Origin: Nostoc sp. NMS8
Lineage (GTDB): Bacteria > Cyanobacteriota > Cyanobacteriia > Cyanobacteriales > Nostocaceae
Length of the DNA stretch: 64,000 nucleotides
NCBI RefSeq assembly: GCF_017115045.1
Contig: NZ_JABXKK010000085.1
Location: 50,363 to 114,362 of the forward strand
Direction: 5' to 3'
In this document: positions 1 to 9,922 of the stretch, in pieces
How positions within the stretch are numbered: the first letter of the stretch is position 1
Layout: every line of letters starts with the position of its first letter
The notes under the pieces: model-generated
What the model was told of the DNA's origin: nothing
The model's database searches: none
Seen by the model: the letters and a program-made list of their open reading frames with translations, nothing else
Program-made: the position numbers and the translations under genes

Positions 1-104
1 CGACGATGGAGAATTATCCAACCTGTAGATTGCAACCATTGGGCTACTAGGTCTTCTCCTAAATGACCAATATCTGGATAATGAGATGGAGGAAGGTTAG
101 CCAT
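1..104 (-). CDS. YraN/UPF0102 family protein, N-terminal part (runs off left edge)
   Basis: Reading the minus strand from an ATG at 104-102 gives 34 complete codons with no stop before the window edge. The peptide contains [13 protein letters not shown] and then [10 protein letters not shown]. This matches the start of the UPF0102 (YraN) family, whose hallmark is a G-x-x-GE-x-x-A opening followed by a G-(Y/W)-x-I-L-x-R segment. The family has a restriction-endonuclease-like fold with no firmly established role. Only the N-terminus is visible, so catalytic residues cannot be checked. It is divergent from the pentapeptide gene that follows. Confidence 0.7.
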   Translation of the reverse strand, partial: MANLPPSHYPDIGHLGEDLVAQWLQSTGWIILHR

Positions 105-145
105 TGACTATAAATATCATGAATTCTGTGAATTCTAGGTTAAGC

Positions 146-174
146 GATGCCTGCGGCGGACTACGCCTACGCAC
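146..174. repeat. Dispersed GC-rich repeat (GCCTACGCA family), copy a
   Basis: GATGCCTGCGGCGGACTACG followed by CCTACGCAC is a variant of a short repeat seen at least four more times between genes in this window (1415-1445, 17241-17268, 43947-43973, 46695-46723). It lies in the short gap between the divergent YraN and pentapeptide genes. The function is unknown. Confidence 0.6.
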
Positions 175-226
175 AGCGGATTCTACACTCGACTCATCCC
201 CAACAAAACTGGGCTTGAAGTATCAA

Positions 227-724
227 ATGAAACATCAGGTTTGGGCAAGCATACTCGGCTTATTCCTGTGGGGAATAGTTGGCATCACCGCAACAGTCGG
301 TTTTACTCCAACAGCTTTGGCACTCGAATATAATAAGGAAATTTTGGTTGAGGCTGATTTCTCTGGACGTGATTTAACAGACTCTAGCTTTACTAAAGCT
401 AATCTTCGCCAAAGCAACTTCAGCCACGCTAAGTTAAACGGTGTCAGCTTCTTTGCCGCAAATTTAGAGTCTGCGAATTTGGAGGGTTCTGATTTAAGAA
501 ATGCCACTTTAGACTCGGCTCGTTTAGTCAGAGCAAATTTGACAAATGCACTGTTGGAAGGTGCTTTTGCTGCTAACGCTAGATTTGACGGTGCAATTAT
601 TGACGGGGCAGATTTTACCGATACGCTACTGCGTCCCGATGAGCAAAAAAAATTGTGCAAACTTGCCAAAGGGACTAATCCCGTTACAGGGCGAGATACG
701 CGTGACACGTTATTTTGTCCTTAG
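227..724 (+). CDS. Exported pentapeptide-repeat protein, probably thylakoid lumen or periplasm
   Basis: The protein has 165 residues from the ATG at 227. This start is preferred because the next ~36 residues form a signal peptide (basic KH, then a long hydrophobic stretch, then ALA-LE). The upstream reading-frame extension runs through a dispersed repeat. From about residue 50 the chain is built of A(D/N)LXX pentapeptides such as ADFSG, ANLRQ, ANLES and SDLRN. These fold as a right-handed quadrilateral beta-helix. The tail carries two cysteines (KKLCKLAK and LFCP) that could form a disulfide, as in lumenal pentapeptide proteins of cyanobacteria and chloroplasts. The molecular role of these proteins is unknown. 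Confidence 0.85.
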   Translation: MKHQVWASILGLFLWGIVGITATVGFTPTALALEYNKEILVEADFSGRDLTDSSFTKANLRQSNFSHAKLNGVSFFAANLESANLEGSDLRNATLDSARLVRANLTNALLEGAFAANARFDGAIIDGADFTDTLLRPDEQKKLCKLAKGTNPVTGRDTRDTLFCP

Positions 725-762
725 TATTTTCTTATCTGGATATGGGGCATTGGGCATTGAAA

Positions 763-853
763 AGAGGCAGAGGGGCAGGGTGCGGGGGGCGGAGGGGAAT
801 AATTCTTCTCCCTGCTGCTCCCCTGCTCCCTTATCCCCCTACTCCCCATTCCC
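763..853. repeat. Low-complexity G-rich/C-rich inverted repeat
   Basis: A run rich in GAGGCAG, GGGGCAGGG and GGAGGGG is followed by the complementary type of run (CTGCTCCCCTGCTCCC, CCCCCTACTCCCC), so the transcript could fold into a long imperfect hairpin. It lies between two convergent genes. The same composition reappears inside the sensor kinase gene at 38396-38506 and inside trpE at 53367-53412, which marks it as a dispersed repeat type. Confidence 0.6.
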
Positions 854-861
854 TACTTAAC

Positions 862-1239
862 CTACCAACCACGGGCACCAATCTTTTGACAAACAATTTG
901 CATTCCTTTGCCTGGTGAAGAATCGGCTACAAAAGCTATTTCTCCTTTCTGCTGATCGTCTTGAAGTAGCTGTCCATCTGAGCTATAAATGGCAATACGA
1001 TTCCGAAAAAGCCGCGATTCTTTGCACGAAGCATCAAAGGTAGTTTCAAAGATGCCATCTCCATAGATTCCGTAAAGCTTATATGTAGTGCCTTGAATAG
1101 TTTTTGTGTCCAGAGCTACACTGTTTCCTAATTGATCGTGCCCTACAGTGATATATCTTTGTGCATCTTGGGCGATGGCACTACCATTACTCAATAAAAT
1201 AGCGATCGCTCCCACCACACCTCCTATTTTAAAATACAT
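862..1239 (-). CDS. Small secreted protein of unknown function
   Basis: The protein has 125 residues. The first ~23 form a typical signal peptide (MYFKIGGVVGAIAILL followed by SNGSAIAQDA). The mature part is short and beta-rich, with YITVGHDQLGNSVALD and YKLYGIYGDGIFETTFD, and has two cysteines. I do not recognise a named domain. The layout resembles many small cyanobacterial periplasmic proteins. It is convergent with the pentapeptide gene and transcribed alone. Confidence 0.65.
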   Translation of the reverse strand: MYFKIGGVVGAIAILLSNGSAIAQDAQRYITVGHDQLGNSVALDTKTIQGTTYKLYGIYGDGIFETTFDASCKESRLFRNRIAIYSSDGQLLQDDQQKGEIAFVADSSPGKGMQIVCQKIGARGW

Positions 1240-1582
1240 ACAGTTTCAAAATATAAGATTTCATATATTTCTATCCGCAATCAAAGTGGTTCTGGCAGGG
1301 TAAAAGCACTGAAATCAAGACAAAGCAAGGAGTTATGGCAAACCGAAAAACTTAGTAATTACAGGCAAAAGCTTACTACAGACTTCAACTAGCTTTTCAT
1401 TAGTAGGCAAATCAGCGATATCTACGACGGCCTACGCCAACGCACCTTTCAAGAACTTGAGGCTGTTTTTGCTATTTTCTGCATGGCTCCATTTTTTGGG
1501 TTTGGCTGTGGGGCGATCGCATCTGAACTCAAATGGGAACCATAAGAAAATAAGCTAATACATCACACTAGATTGGTTTCCC
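1240..1582. other. Intergenic region with one dispersed repeat
   Basis: This is 343 bases without a supported gene. It holds a copy of the short repeat (GCGATATCTACGACGGCCTA then CGCCAACGCAC) at 1415-1445 and a HIP1 octamer near 1514. It is the probable promoter region both for the minus-strand secreted gene and for the HNH-motif gene at 1583. Confidence 0.5.
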
Positions 1583-2593
1583 ATGTCTAACGAACAAGAG
1601 CATAATTCCACTTTTAACGCAGCTGCCAACATTAACGTTCAACACGCTCAATTACAAGATTTATCCTTAAGTGCAGCCCGTAGATTATATAAAGGTGGGA
1701 TTCGATCTGGTGATCCGATCAGAACCAGAGTGCAAGCCCAAGAAATGTTAGATAAAATCCCTCCATCTCAAAGAGCAGGGATTGATGGCAAATCGGCTGA
1801 TGTTAATACCCAAAAATACCTATCAGATAAACACGCTAGTCATATCAAACCGCATAGCAAAGGCGGCTCAAATGATCCCAAAAATATCAAGTGGGAAAAC
1901 GCCAAAGATAATTTAGCTCGTGGCGATAAACCCATGACTTCGCAGGAGCAAATGAGACTAGATGCTAAATGGCATTTTGATAATCTAACAGGTGCAGTTA
2001 AAGCAGGTGTTAAAGCCGCGCCTCTGGGAGCAGCCATTGGTGTAGCGACGACAGCACCATTTTCGTTACTAACCAACGGGCTGCGCGTAGTTCGGGGTGA
2101 AATTTCTGCACAAGAAGCCGCTATAGAAACATTGAAAGATACCGTAAAAGGCGGCACAGTTGGGGGTGTGACAGCGTTTGTAACCACAACAGTAGCAGCA
2201 GCTTGTCCACCAATTGCGATCGCTTTAACCGCAGCAGCACCAGTTTTAGCTGTTGTTGGAACTGCGGGTATGGTTTACGAGTTTTTCAAAATCCTCGATG
2301 ACCATAAAAAAACGGTGAAAATCTATTATGAATCTTTAACTCAGCAAGAATTAGAAAGATTACAAGCAATTGAAAACGAATTGATTTATGAACACCAGAA
2401 AAATCTAGAGTTTTTGGCTGAAGCGCAAGCAATTAATCAAGAAATTACAAATCGCCCAATTGCACCGGGGATAGAAGGGGCTATGCAACGTTTACGTGAA
2501 TCAGTCGCTATTGCTCAGTCTCTAGGATTAACATCAGCAGATAGTAAATTGCTTGCTGGTTCTCAACTACCTCATATTCTCACAGAACAATAG
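1583..2593 (+). CDS. HNH-motif protein with hydrophobic central region, partner of the dynamin-like GTPase
   Basis: The protein has 336 residues. Residues ~82-112 carry HASHIKPHSKGGSNDPKN followed by WENAKDNLARG. This resembles the histidine-rich core of HNH/colicin-type nucleases (HIxPxSxGG, xPxN, then N-x-ARG), with H, N and a further polar residue available for metal binding and catalysis. Residues ~135-235 are rich in Ala, Gly and Val and form two or three possible membrane segments (APLGAAIGVATTAPF and AAACPPIAIALTAAAPVLAV). The C-terminal ~90 residues are charged and helical (LTQQELERLQAIENEL), probably coiled coil. The dynamin-like gene starts 31 bases downstream on the same strand, so the two are probably co-transcribed. 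The HNH assignment is from motif only; substrate and role are unknown, and a toxin or defence effector is an inference. Confidence 0.55.
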   Translation: MSNEQEHNSTFNAAANINVQHAQLQDLSLSAARRLYKGGIRSGDPIRTRVQAQEMLDKIPPSQRAGIDGKSADVNTQKYLSDKHASHIKPHSKGGSNDPKNIKWENAKDNLARGDKPMTSQEQMRLDAKWHFDNLTGAVKAGVKAAPLGAAIGVATTAPFSLLTNGLRVVRGEISAQEAAIETLKDTVKGGTVGGVTAFVTTTVAAACPPIAIALTAAAPVLAVVGTAGMVYEFFKILDDHKKTVKIYYESLTQQELERLQAIENELIYEHQKNLEFLAEAQAINQEITNRPIAPGIEGAMQRLRESVAIAQSLGLTSADSKLLAGSQLPHILTEQ

Positions 2594-2624
2594 GAATTAA
2601 ATTTTAGAGGATTACATAGTTTGT

Positions 2625-5327
2625 ATGCTTCCTTTTATTTTCGGCGCTCTTGGATTAGCTGTTGGAGCAGTTGTTGGTGCTTTTACTACTCATGCTGTTG
2701 GGGAAAGTGATAGACAAGCTGCCAAACATCATAGGACTGTTGCAAATGAACTAGCTGATAAATATACCAACTTGGAGCAAAAATACTATGAACTAGCTGA
2801 TGAAAGCAAAAAGCAAATTCTTGGTTTAACTCGTCAGCACGCTTTAGATGAAGTTGAAAAAGATTGTTTGCGTTTAGCAGTTAGATTACAGCATAGTCTG
2901 ATTTCTCTGATGTGGGATATTGATAGAGAGCCAACAGAAGATGCTTTGAAGGCATTTGTCAATGCAGTAGAACTTACAAATAATGTTCTCTGCAAAATAA
3001 ATGAAGAGTTAATTTGTGTACCTAGTGATTATTATGCACGTAATTTTATTGCTGCTATTCAACGCAAAATAATTTGGGAGCCAGTGGATGTTTCAAATCA
3101 TTCAAATATAAATGAGGAGGGAATTATAATGAAATTAGAAGCTAAAAATATGTCTGAACAAGAATTTCAAGAAACCTATAACAGAATTCGTGATACTGGC
3201 GAGCAACTTTTAAAGTACTTGAAAGAACTTCGGGCTGGACGGTTCAAAGAAGGAGATAGTACCCAAGGATTACAGAGCGTTGAAGATAATCTTACCAAAG
3301 CTTTAAAAGCCTTAGCAGAACAAAAATATCAGGTTGCTGTAATTGCAGCCATGAAAGCAGGTAAAAGTACCTTTTTGAATGCCATAATTGGTGCAGATGT
3401 CTTAGCAAGTGAATCAGAAGCTTGCACAGTTTGTCGTACAGATATCCGTCCAATTGATGCCGGACAAACACCCAGACTTTTAGAATATCAAGCAGGTAAG
3501 CGAGAACCTATAGTTTTAATAGAAGGTGAAGCAAGCGAAATTCGGCAAAGATTTTTAGAGCGTACCCATGAGATTCGAGCTAAATCTAATCAAGATAATA
3601 CTACACGTTTTGAATTAGAACATCCCATTGAAGCGATTAGTACAATGCCATCACTGACAGGTTTCACATTAGTTGATACTCCTGGCCCCAATGAGTGGGA
3701 GTCTGTCTCGTTTAACACAACTTCCTTAAAGCAGACTGCTTTAGAAGCTCTCCGAACTTGTGATGCTATATTATTCATTCTGGATTACACAGCATTTAGG
3801 GACAACACTAACTCAGAATTGCTTCAAGATTTAATTGAGCAGCGTAAGGAATTCTTAGCAGAGAATACAGGTAAGATTTACTTTATTCTTAATAAAGTAG
3901 ATAGAAAAGCGGAGACAGATAGACCTATTGCAGATGTTATGGAATCTTTAAGAATAAATTTAGTTGAATTTGGTATCCCAAAACCAATAATTTATTCAGT
4001 TAGTGGATGGCAGGGATTGTTATCTAAGCTTATTCAACAAGGCAAGGCAACTGATAGTCATATTAAAGACTTTGAAAAATTTTTTACCCCTACAGATACC
4101 CAAAGAGATGAAAAAGGAAGGCGTATCATTCCCTTGCCAGAAGAAATTGCACCACAAGCTTTAACCGATAGTGGTATTCCGATAATTCAAGAGACAGTAA
4201 TTCAAACAATTACTCAAAATTCAGGATGGAATTTATTGAGTGATGTTTTAGATGAATTGAACAAAGCAGCCAAAGCTATTGATGAGACATTTATTACAGA
4301 TATTCGAGGCTGGCAGTTAGAGTTTGAGGAACTACTACAAAAAATAGAAGAGTACAAAAAACACTCTGATTTAGCAAAAAATCAGGTGGCTACCGTAAAA
4401 AAGTCCGTAGAAGCACAAAAGCAAATATTAATCAGTACGTTCAGCCAAGGGATTAATAAATTTGCAGATACCGCTAAAAAGCGTATAGCAACAAAAATTG
4501 AGAGAGTAGCTGAGAATCAATCAAAAAAATCTTTACCTCAGAATAAAAATCAAAATCTTTTCACATACCTCCTAGATAAGATTGGTTCTTTATTTGAGGC
4601 TAATTCTAGCTCTGAGCCTTATAAAATCAGAGTCAAAAACAGAAAAGATGCTGAACAAATAGGTAAAATAATTAATGAGTATTGTACCCCGATAATTCAA
4701 AACTTTTGGCTAGATACTCAAGACAGACTACTTAGGGATGGAACAAAAATTCGTGAAGACTTAGCTCAAAGAATCCGAAAAGAAATTCAGGCTATATCGG
4801 ATGATCTATCTGAGTATATTGGAAATGCTTTACAGGTAGAAATAGGTAATAATCCAATTCAGTTTCCTGAGTTTGAATTCTCAGGGATTGATGCTAAGGT
4901 TCAACATCAGCAAGAAGCATATAGAAAAAAAGAATCTAAAACTAAGTGCTGTTCTAATAAAACTTACGAAGTTGATGCTAAAATCGATTCTTTCCGCGAT
5001 GTCTACGACATTGATTTACAAGAAACTACATATCTCATCCAGCAGAAAATAGATGCACAAGTGGAGAAAAATCTAGAATTACTCCAGCGAGTTATTCAAA
5101 AACAAGTATCGGAAGATTTTCGGAAAGGCGAAAAGCAAATCAATGACTATATCAATAGGTTTCAGTCCGAATTTGATTATTTACTTAAAGAAAGGGCAAC
5201 AAGGGAACTAGAAGCTTCTGAGGTTATTGCTATTCTCGAAAGTCAAAGAATAAAAATGAGTGAATATCTTAACGAATTAGTATATGTTCGAGAAATTCTT
5301 GATAGTTGGAAACCAAGGAATCGATAG
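2625..5327 (+). CDS. Dynamin-like large GTPase
   Basis: The protein has 900 residues. Residues 1-25 (MLPFIFGALGLAVGAVVGAF) are a membrane segment, followed by a coiled-coil stretch (ANELADKYTNLEQKYYELAD) to about residue 165. The GTPase core then shows the P-loop MKAGKSTFLNA near residues 243-253, the G3 motif DTPGPNEW near 351 and the G4 motif NKVD near 423. After the GTPase come long charged helices, as in bacterial dynamin-like proteins that remodel membranes. Two cysteines sit together near the C-terminal third (KTKCCSNK). It follows the HNH-motif gene by 31 bases and is likely in one transcript with it. A strong Shine-Dalgarno inside the gene could start a second, soluble form at 3129. 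Confidence 0.85.
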   Translation: MLPFIFGALGLAVGAVVGAFTTHAVGESDRQAAKHHRTVANELADKYTNLEQKYYELADESKKQILGLTRQHALDEVEKDCLRLAVRLQHSLISLMWDIDREPTEDALKAFVNAVELTNNVLCKINEELICVPSDYYARNFIAAIQRKIIWEPVDVSNHSNINEEGIIMKLEAKNMSEQEFQETYNRIRDTGEQLLKYLKELRAGRFKEGDSTQGLQSVEDNLTKALKALAEQKYQVAVIAAMKAGKSTFLNAIIGADVLASESEACTVCRTDIRPIDAGQTPRLLEYQAGKREPIVLIEGEASEIRQRFLERTHEIRAKSNQDNTTRFELEHPIEAISTMPSLTGFTLVDTPGPNEWESVSFNTTSLKQTALEALRTCDAILFILDYTAFRDNTNSELLQDLIEQRKEFLAENTGKIYFILNKVDRKAETDRPIADVMESLRINLVEFGIPKPIIYSVSGWQGLLSKLIQQGKATDSHIKDFEKFFTPTDTQRDEKGRRIIPLPEEIAPQALTDSGIPIIQETVIQTITQNSGWNLLSDVLDELNKAAKAIDETFITDIRGWQLEFEELLQKIEEYKKHSDLAKNQVATVKKSVEAQKQILISTFSQGINKFADTAKKRIATKIERVAENQSKKSLPQNKNQNLFTYLLDKIGSLFEANSSSEPYKIRVKNRKDAEQIGKIINEYCTPIIQNFWLDTQDRLLRDGTKIREDLAQRIRKEIQAISDDLSEYIGNALQVEIGNNPIQFPEFEFSGIDAKVQHQQEAYRKKESKTKCCSNKTYEVDAKIDSFRDVYDIDLQETTYLIQQKIDAQVEKNLELLQRVIQKQVSEDFRKGEKQINDYINRFQSEFDYLLKERATRELEASEVIAILESQRIKMSEYLNELVYVREILDSWKPRNR
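3116..3131 (+). promoter_or_regulatory. Internal ribosome binding site and in-frame ATG inside the dynamin-like gene
   Basis: GGAGG at 3116-3120 is placed 8 bases before an in-frame ATG at 3129. This is better than the signal before the 2625 start, where AGAGG lies 14 bases away. Starting at 3129 would give a form of about 732 residues (MKLEAKNMSEQEF) that keeps the whole GTPase but loses the membrane segment and first coiled coil. Whether it is used, or marks an old fusion of two genes, cannot be told from sequence. Confidence 0.45.
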
Positions 5328-5349
5328 AATCCATTAAAAGCCTAAAGAA

Positions 5350-5655
5350 TCACCTGAAGCCAATGCTGGGTAACAGAAGTACATAGCGTTGGCTTTCGCT
5401 TTTGAGCGGGTTGCATCCAGAAATGCTAGGCACTACTTTAGGTCGTCTCCATGCCAAGTACCAGCAAATTTGAGCAAATCTTGACCTGTAGAACCTCGTC
5501 GGAGCAGAGATTGAGAACGATCGCCAGCGTTGTTTGATTTCAGCAATCTTAACAGCAAAATCTTCAGGTAGTTGTCCTAGAATCTCATCCTTGTCAGGCG
5601 ATCGCCTCAATATCAAAAAACACTGATATTTGGACAAACTTACTTGGAGACTCAC
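5350..5655 (-). pseudogene. Degraded small antitoxin-like gene
   Basis: The minus strand carries two overlapping pieces in different frames. One frame gives DKDEILGQLPEDFAVKIAEI and the next gives LLRRGSTGQDLLKFAGTWHG followed by DDLK and a stop near 5443. The second piece resembles the conserved tail of a common small cyanobacterial antitoxin family usually paired with a PIN-domain toxin. The frame change and the absence of an adjacent PIN gene suggest a decayed antitoxin. The assignment comes from memory of the family pattern and is tentative. Confidence 0.4.
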
Positions 5656-5694
5656 ACCGCAATGTCGCCACTAGTCATAAGATTTTCTTATTTT

Positions 5695-5958
5695 TCAAGT
5701 TTCGTCTTTATAAATTTTACTTCGATGCCCAACTCTAACTACACTTATTAACAAAATATCATCATATATTTCATAAATTACGCGGTAATCTCCTACTCGA
5801 ATCCGATAAGAATTTTCATCACCTTTTATTTTTTTAACTCCGTCTGGACGCGGTTCTGTAGACAAATCTAAAATTCTTACATCGATGCGTTCTTTAATGT
5901 TGCTTGGTAGTTTATTTAGTTGTTTTATCGCACCCTTAGTAAATTCGATTTGATACAT
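5695..5958 (-). CDS. RelE/ParE-family toxin
   Basis: The protein has 87 residues, the usual toxin length. It opens with YQIEFTKGAIKQLNKLP and ends with YRIRVGDYRVIYEIYDD then RVGHRSKIYK. This is the standard RelE pattern of a basic helix, an R-I-R-VGDYRV-I-Y strand and an R-x-GHR C-terminus. RelE-type toxins cleave mRNA at the ribosome, and the C-terminal Arg/His/Tyr residues that do this are present. Its start overlaps by one base the end of the upstream antitoxin gene, so the two are translationally coupled. Confidence 0.9.
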   Translation of the reverse strand: MYQIEFTKGAIKQLNKLPSNIKERIDVRILDLSTEPRPDGVKKIKGDENSYRIRVGDYRVIYEIYDDILLISVVRVGHRSKIYKDET

Positions 5959-6182
5959 TAAGCCGTTTCTCTGTTATATCCTTTATATTCATCCCAAGAC
6001 ACAGTGCCATTGATGCGTCTATCTTCTCTAGCTTCTTTAATAGCTTGTGTATCTTCCTCGTCTTCTATATCCTCAATTCTTTTTAAGCCCTCGAGTATTT
6101 CATCTAAAATACTGTCGTATGCTTGGTTTAACAACACGTTGATAGCTTCAATTGTTTCTTTTCTTTCTTGTTCAGTTTTCAT
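5958..6182 (-). CDS. Antitoxin partner of the RelE-type toxin
   Basis: The protein has 74 residues, acidic and helical, with EEILEGLKRIEDIEDEED-like character and an SWDEYKGY motif near the C-terminus. The last is typical of short antitoxins that wrap a RelE toxin. It lies directly upstream of the toxin with a one-base overlap, the usual antitoxin-first order. Such antitoxins normally repress their own promoter, which would lie at 6183-6240. No clear DNA-binding fold is recognisable by eye. Confidence 0.8.
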   Translation of the reverse strand: MKTEQERKETIEAINVLLNQAYDSILDEILEGLKRIEDIEDEEDTQAIKEAREDRRINGTVSWDEYKGYNRETA

Positions 6183-6292
6183 TTTTAGTTACCTCATTAT
6201 TTTTACTTTTTCTGTCACCGCCTCTAGTTTAATCTAAAGACATCTCATCATTGTTATCAATAATACCCATTGCTTTTGTTATACCGATAAAT

Positions 6293-8047
6293 CTATTTAA
6301 CACTCCTAAACCACTCAGTAATCCCCTGAGCGATCGCATCAGCCGTTTTCTTCTGTATCTCTGGGTTTACCACCTGCTCAAATTCATCAGGATTACTCAT
6401 AAAACCCAATTCCAGTAACACCGATGGCGCAGCTGTCGGGCGTGTCAGCGCCAGGTTATCCCAAAAAACACCATAAGAAGGTCTACCGAGTTTCTTGACT
6501 ACATATTTCTGTAAAAATATTGCGAGGTTGTGGGCTTGGGGTTGATACCAAAAAGCGCCGAATCCCTTGGTTTTTTCAGCATCGCCATCATCGGGTAGAG
6601 AGTTGTGGTGTATGGAAATTGCGATCGCAGGTTCTTCTCGACTGATAATTGCCTGACGTTCTACTAAAGAAACTTCGCGATCATCTTCTCGCGTCATTAC
6701 CACTGTTGCCCCTCGCTTCACCAAATCGTCGCGCAGCAACCTAGATACCACCAAATTCACATCTTTTTCTAAATATCCAGTTGGGCCACTGGCACCAGTT
6801 TCTTTACCTCCATGCCCTGGATCTAGTACAATCTTGAAATTAGCTAAAGGCTTGCGTCTTGTGTTCCCAATTTTAGGTGGATGACGCAAAGCCAAAACCA
6901 GGGTTGTGCCGTCGTATCTCAGCTTATATCCCCACTGTTGAGCTTTTTTAAGGTTAAAGGTGTATTTTACTTGTCCTGGGGCTTCCTGTTGCCAGTCTAG
7001 GCGATAAATTAGGGGGTTATCATCCAGGCGAATTATGTCTGTTTGGGCAGTGGTATTGTAGAGAGTGAGAGCGATCACTTGCTCAGTTTGTTGTACGCTC
7101 ACGGGTACGGGAACTTGCAAGGGGAAAACTATCTCTGTCGCACTAGGGAGTTGACGGTATCCGACACTGCGAATTATTGTTTGTGGCGGAACTGCACCAG
7201 GTAAAATGCGGGTTTCTTTACTATTAATCCAAGCGCCATAATCTAGGCGCAACCATTCACCTTCCCTACCTGTAACCGTTGCGCGTGTGCCTTTGGGCAG
7301 TGGTGTAAGTCGAGAGTAATCGCTGCTAGGGCCAGTACGAGCAACGCCTGATTCTACTGTAACTTCAGAAATTGGCAACTGCGATCTTGAGAGGATTTCA
7401 ATCTTACCAGATCCGGGTTGAGTTATCGTCTTGCCATCAAGCGTCAGTTGAAACTGAGGTTTTCCCAGATCGGCGGCTGTTGCCGCTGTGGTGCAACCTT
7501 GATAGTTGCCTACGCTAGACTGGGCATGAGGCTGATTTTGCCCTATCAAAGCTGCCAAATTACTTGGTAGTTGTGCCTGTTCGGGTTGGGGTGAAAGGGT
7601 AATAGTTTGATTAGCCAGGGTTACAGATACATTAGCGTTAGGGGGTGCGATCGCGCCAAAACAAATTACTTCTCCCGGTAATTTGGCAATGTCAACTGCG
7701 GGAGTCAGGGAATCTTTCGCAAAGGCTACCCCCTGTGGTAGTTCCGGGCTAGCGTTAAGTCTGATCACCTTAATCTTAAGTTCCTGATTCTGGCGACGCA
7801 CAGTAAAAAGATTCTCCCCCAACTGCAAGGGGAAACTAGGGGAAAAATGACCAGCTTTGCTGCGGGTAATTGGCTTACTATTGATCAAAACCTGACCATC
7901 TGGTGGTGCAGTGCCCAGAAAGAAGATTTTTTGGGCACTTGTCTGGTAGTTTGTCTGGGGAAAAATAACTATAAGAGATGGCTCTGCCAATGTTACTGAG
8001 GAGGTGAGAATACAGCCTAATATTACTAATCCTAGAAGTTTTTTCAC
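6293..8047 (-). CDS. N-acetylmuramoyl-L-alanine amidase with SH3-like domain
   Basis: The protein has 584 residues with a clear signal peptide (MKKLLGLVILGCILTSSVTL, cleavage near AEP). Residues ~230-285 look like a bacterial SH3 domain (RTGPSSDYSRLTPLPKGTRA). Residues ~300-390 are AMIN-like beta strands. The C-terminal ~180 residues are the zinc amidase domain: DPGHGGKETGA (first His), YLEKDVN (Glu), SIHHNSLP (second His) and LLELGFMSNPDEFE (catalytic Glu). It cuts the amide between MurNAc and L-Ala in peptidoglycan, in the periplasm. It is transcribed alone, divergent from pyrG. Confidence 0.93.
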   Translation of the reverse strand: MKKLLGLVILGCILTSSVTLAEPSLIVIFPQTNYQTSAQKIFFLGTAPPDGQVLINSKPITRSKAGHFSPSFPLQLGENLFTVRRQNQELKIKVIRLNASPELPQGVAFAKDSLTPAVDIAKLPGEVICFGAIAPPNANVSVTLANQTITLSPQPEQAQLPSNLAALIGQNQPHAQSSVGNYQGCTTAATAADLGKPQFQLTLDGKTITQPGSGKIEILSRSQLPISEVTVESGVARTGPSSDYSRLTPLPKGTRATVTGREGEWLRLDYGAWINSKETRILPGAVPPQTIIRSVGYRQLPSATEIVFPLQVPVPVSVQQTEQVIALTLYNTTAQTDIIRLDDNPLIYRLDWQQEAPGQVKYTFNLKKAQQWGYKLRYDGTTLVLALRHPPKIGNTRRKPLANFKIVLDPGHGGKETGASGPTGYLEKDVNLVVSRLLRDDLVKRGATVVMTREDDREVSLVERQAIISREEPAIAISIHHNSLPDDGDAEKTKGFGAFWYQPQAHNLAIFLQKYVVKKLGRPSYGVFWDNLALTRPTAAPSVLLELGFMSNPDEFEQVVNPEIQKKTADAIAQGITEWFRSVK

Positions 8048-8107
8048 AGCAAATCACAGAAGATTACACCACAATAACTGTGGCACAATGACGGGATGTA
8101 TTTTTAG

Positions 8108-9769
<1,662 letters not shown>

Positions 9770-9770
9770 A

Positions 9771-9816
9771 AATTCGTAATTCATAATTCGTAATTCGTAA
9801 TTCGTAATTCAAAATT
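9771..9816. repeat. AATTCGT short tandem repeats
   Basis: Units of AATTCGT/AATTCAT follow one another just after pyrG. Heptamer-type short tandem repeats of this kind are typical of filamentous cyanobacterial intergenic DNA. No coding potential is seen. Confidence 0.75.
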
Positions 9817-9922
9817 AATTTTTTAGATTTTGAATTGGTGCATAGCAACATTAACTTAGGGCTTCAGTAGATTTGGACATCCAGGGTGCATCATTCGTAA
9901 ATTTCGGACTTGAGGAGATGTT

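Noticed and set aside
235..708. Long open frame antisense to the lumenal pentapeptide gene
   Set aside because: A by-product of the pentapeptide codon pattern; the same kind of shadow occurs opposite the second pentapeptide gene at 60025-60510.
4996..5012. CGATGTCTACGACA inside the dynamin-like gene resembles the dispersed repeat
   Set aside because: Only the first ~12 bases match and the coded residues fit the surrounding helix; likely chance.
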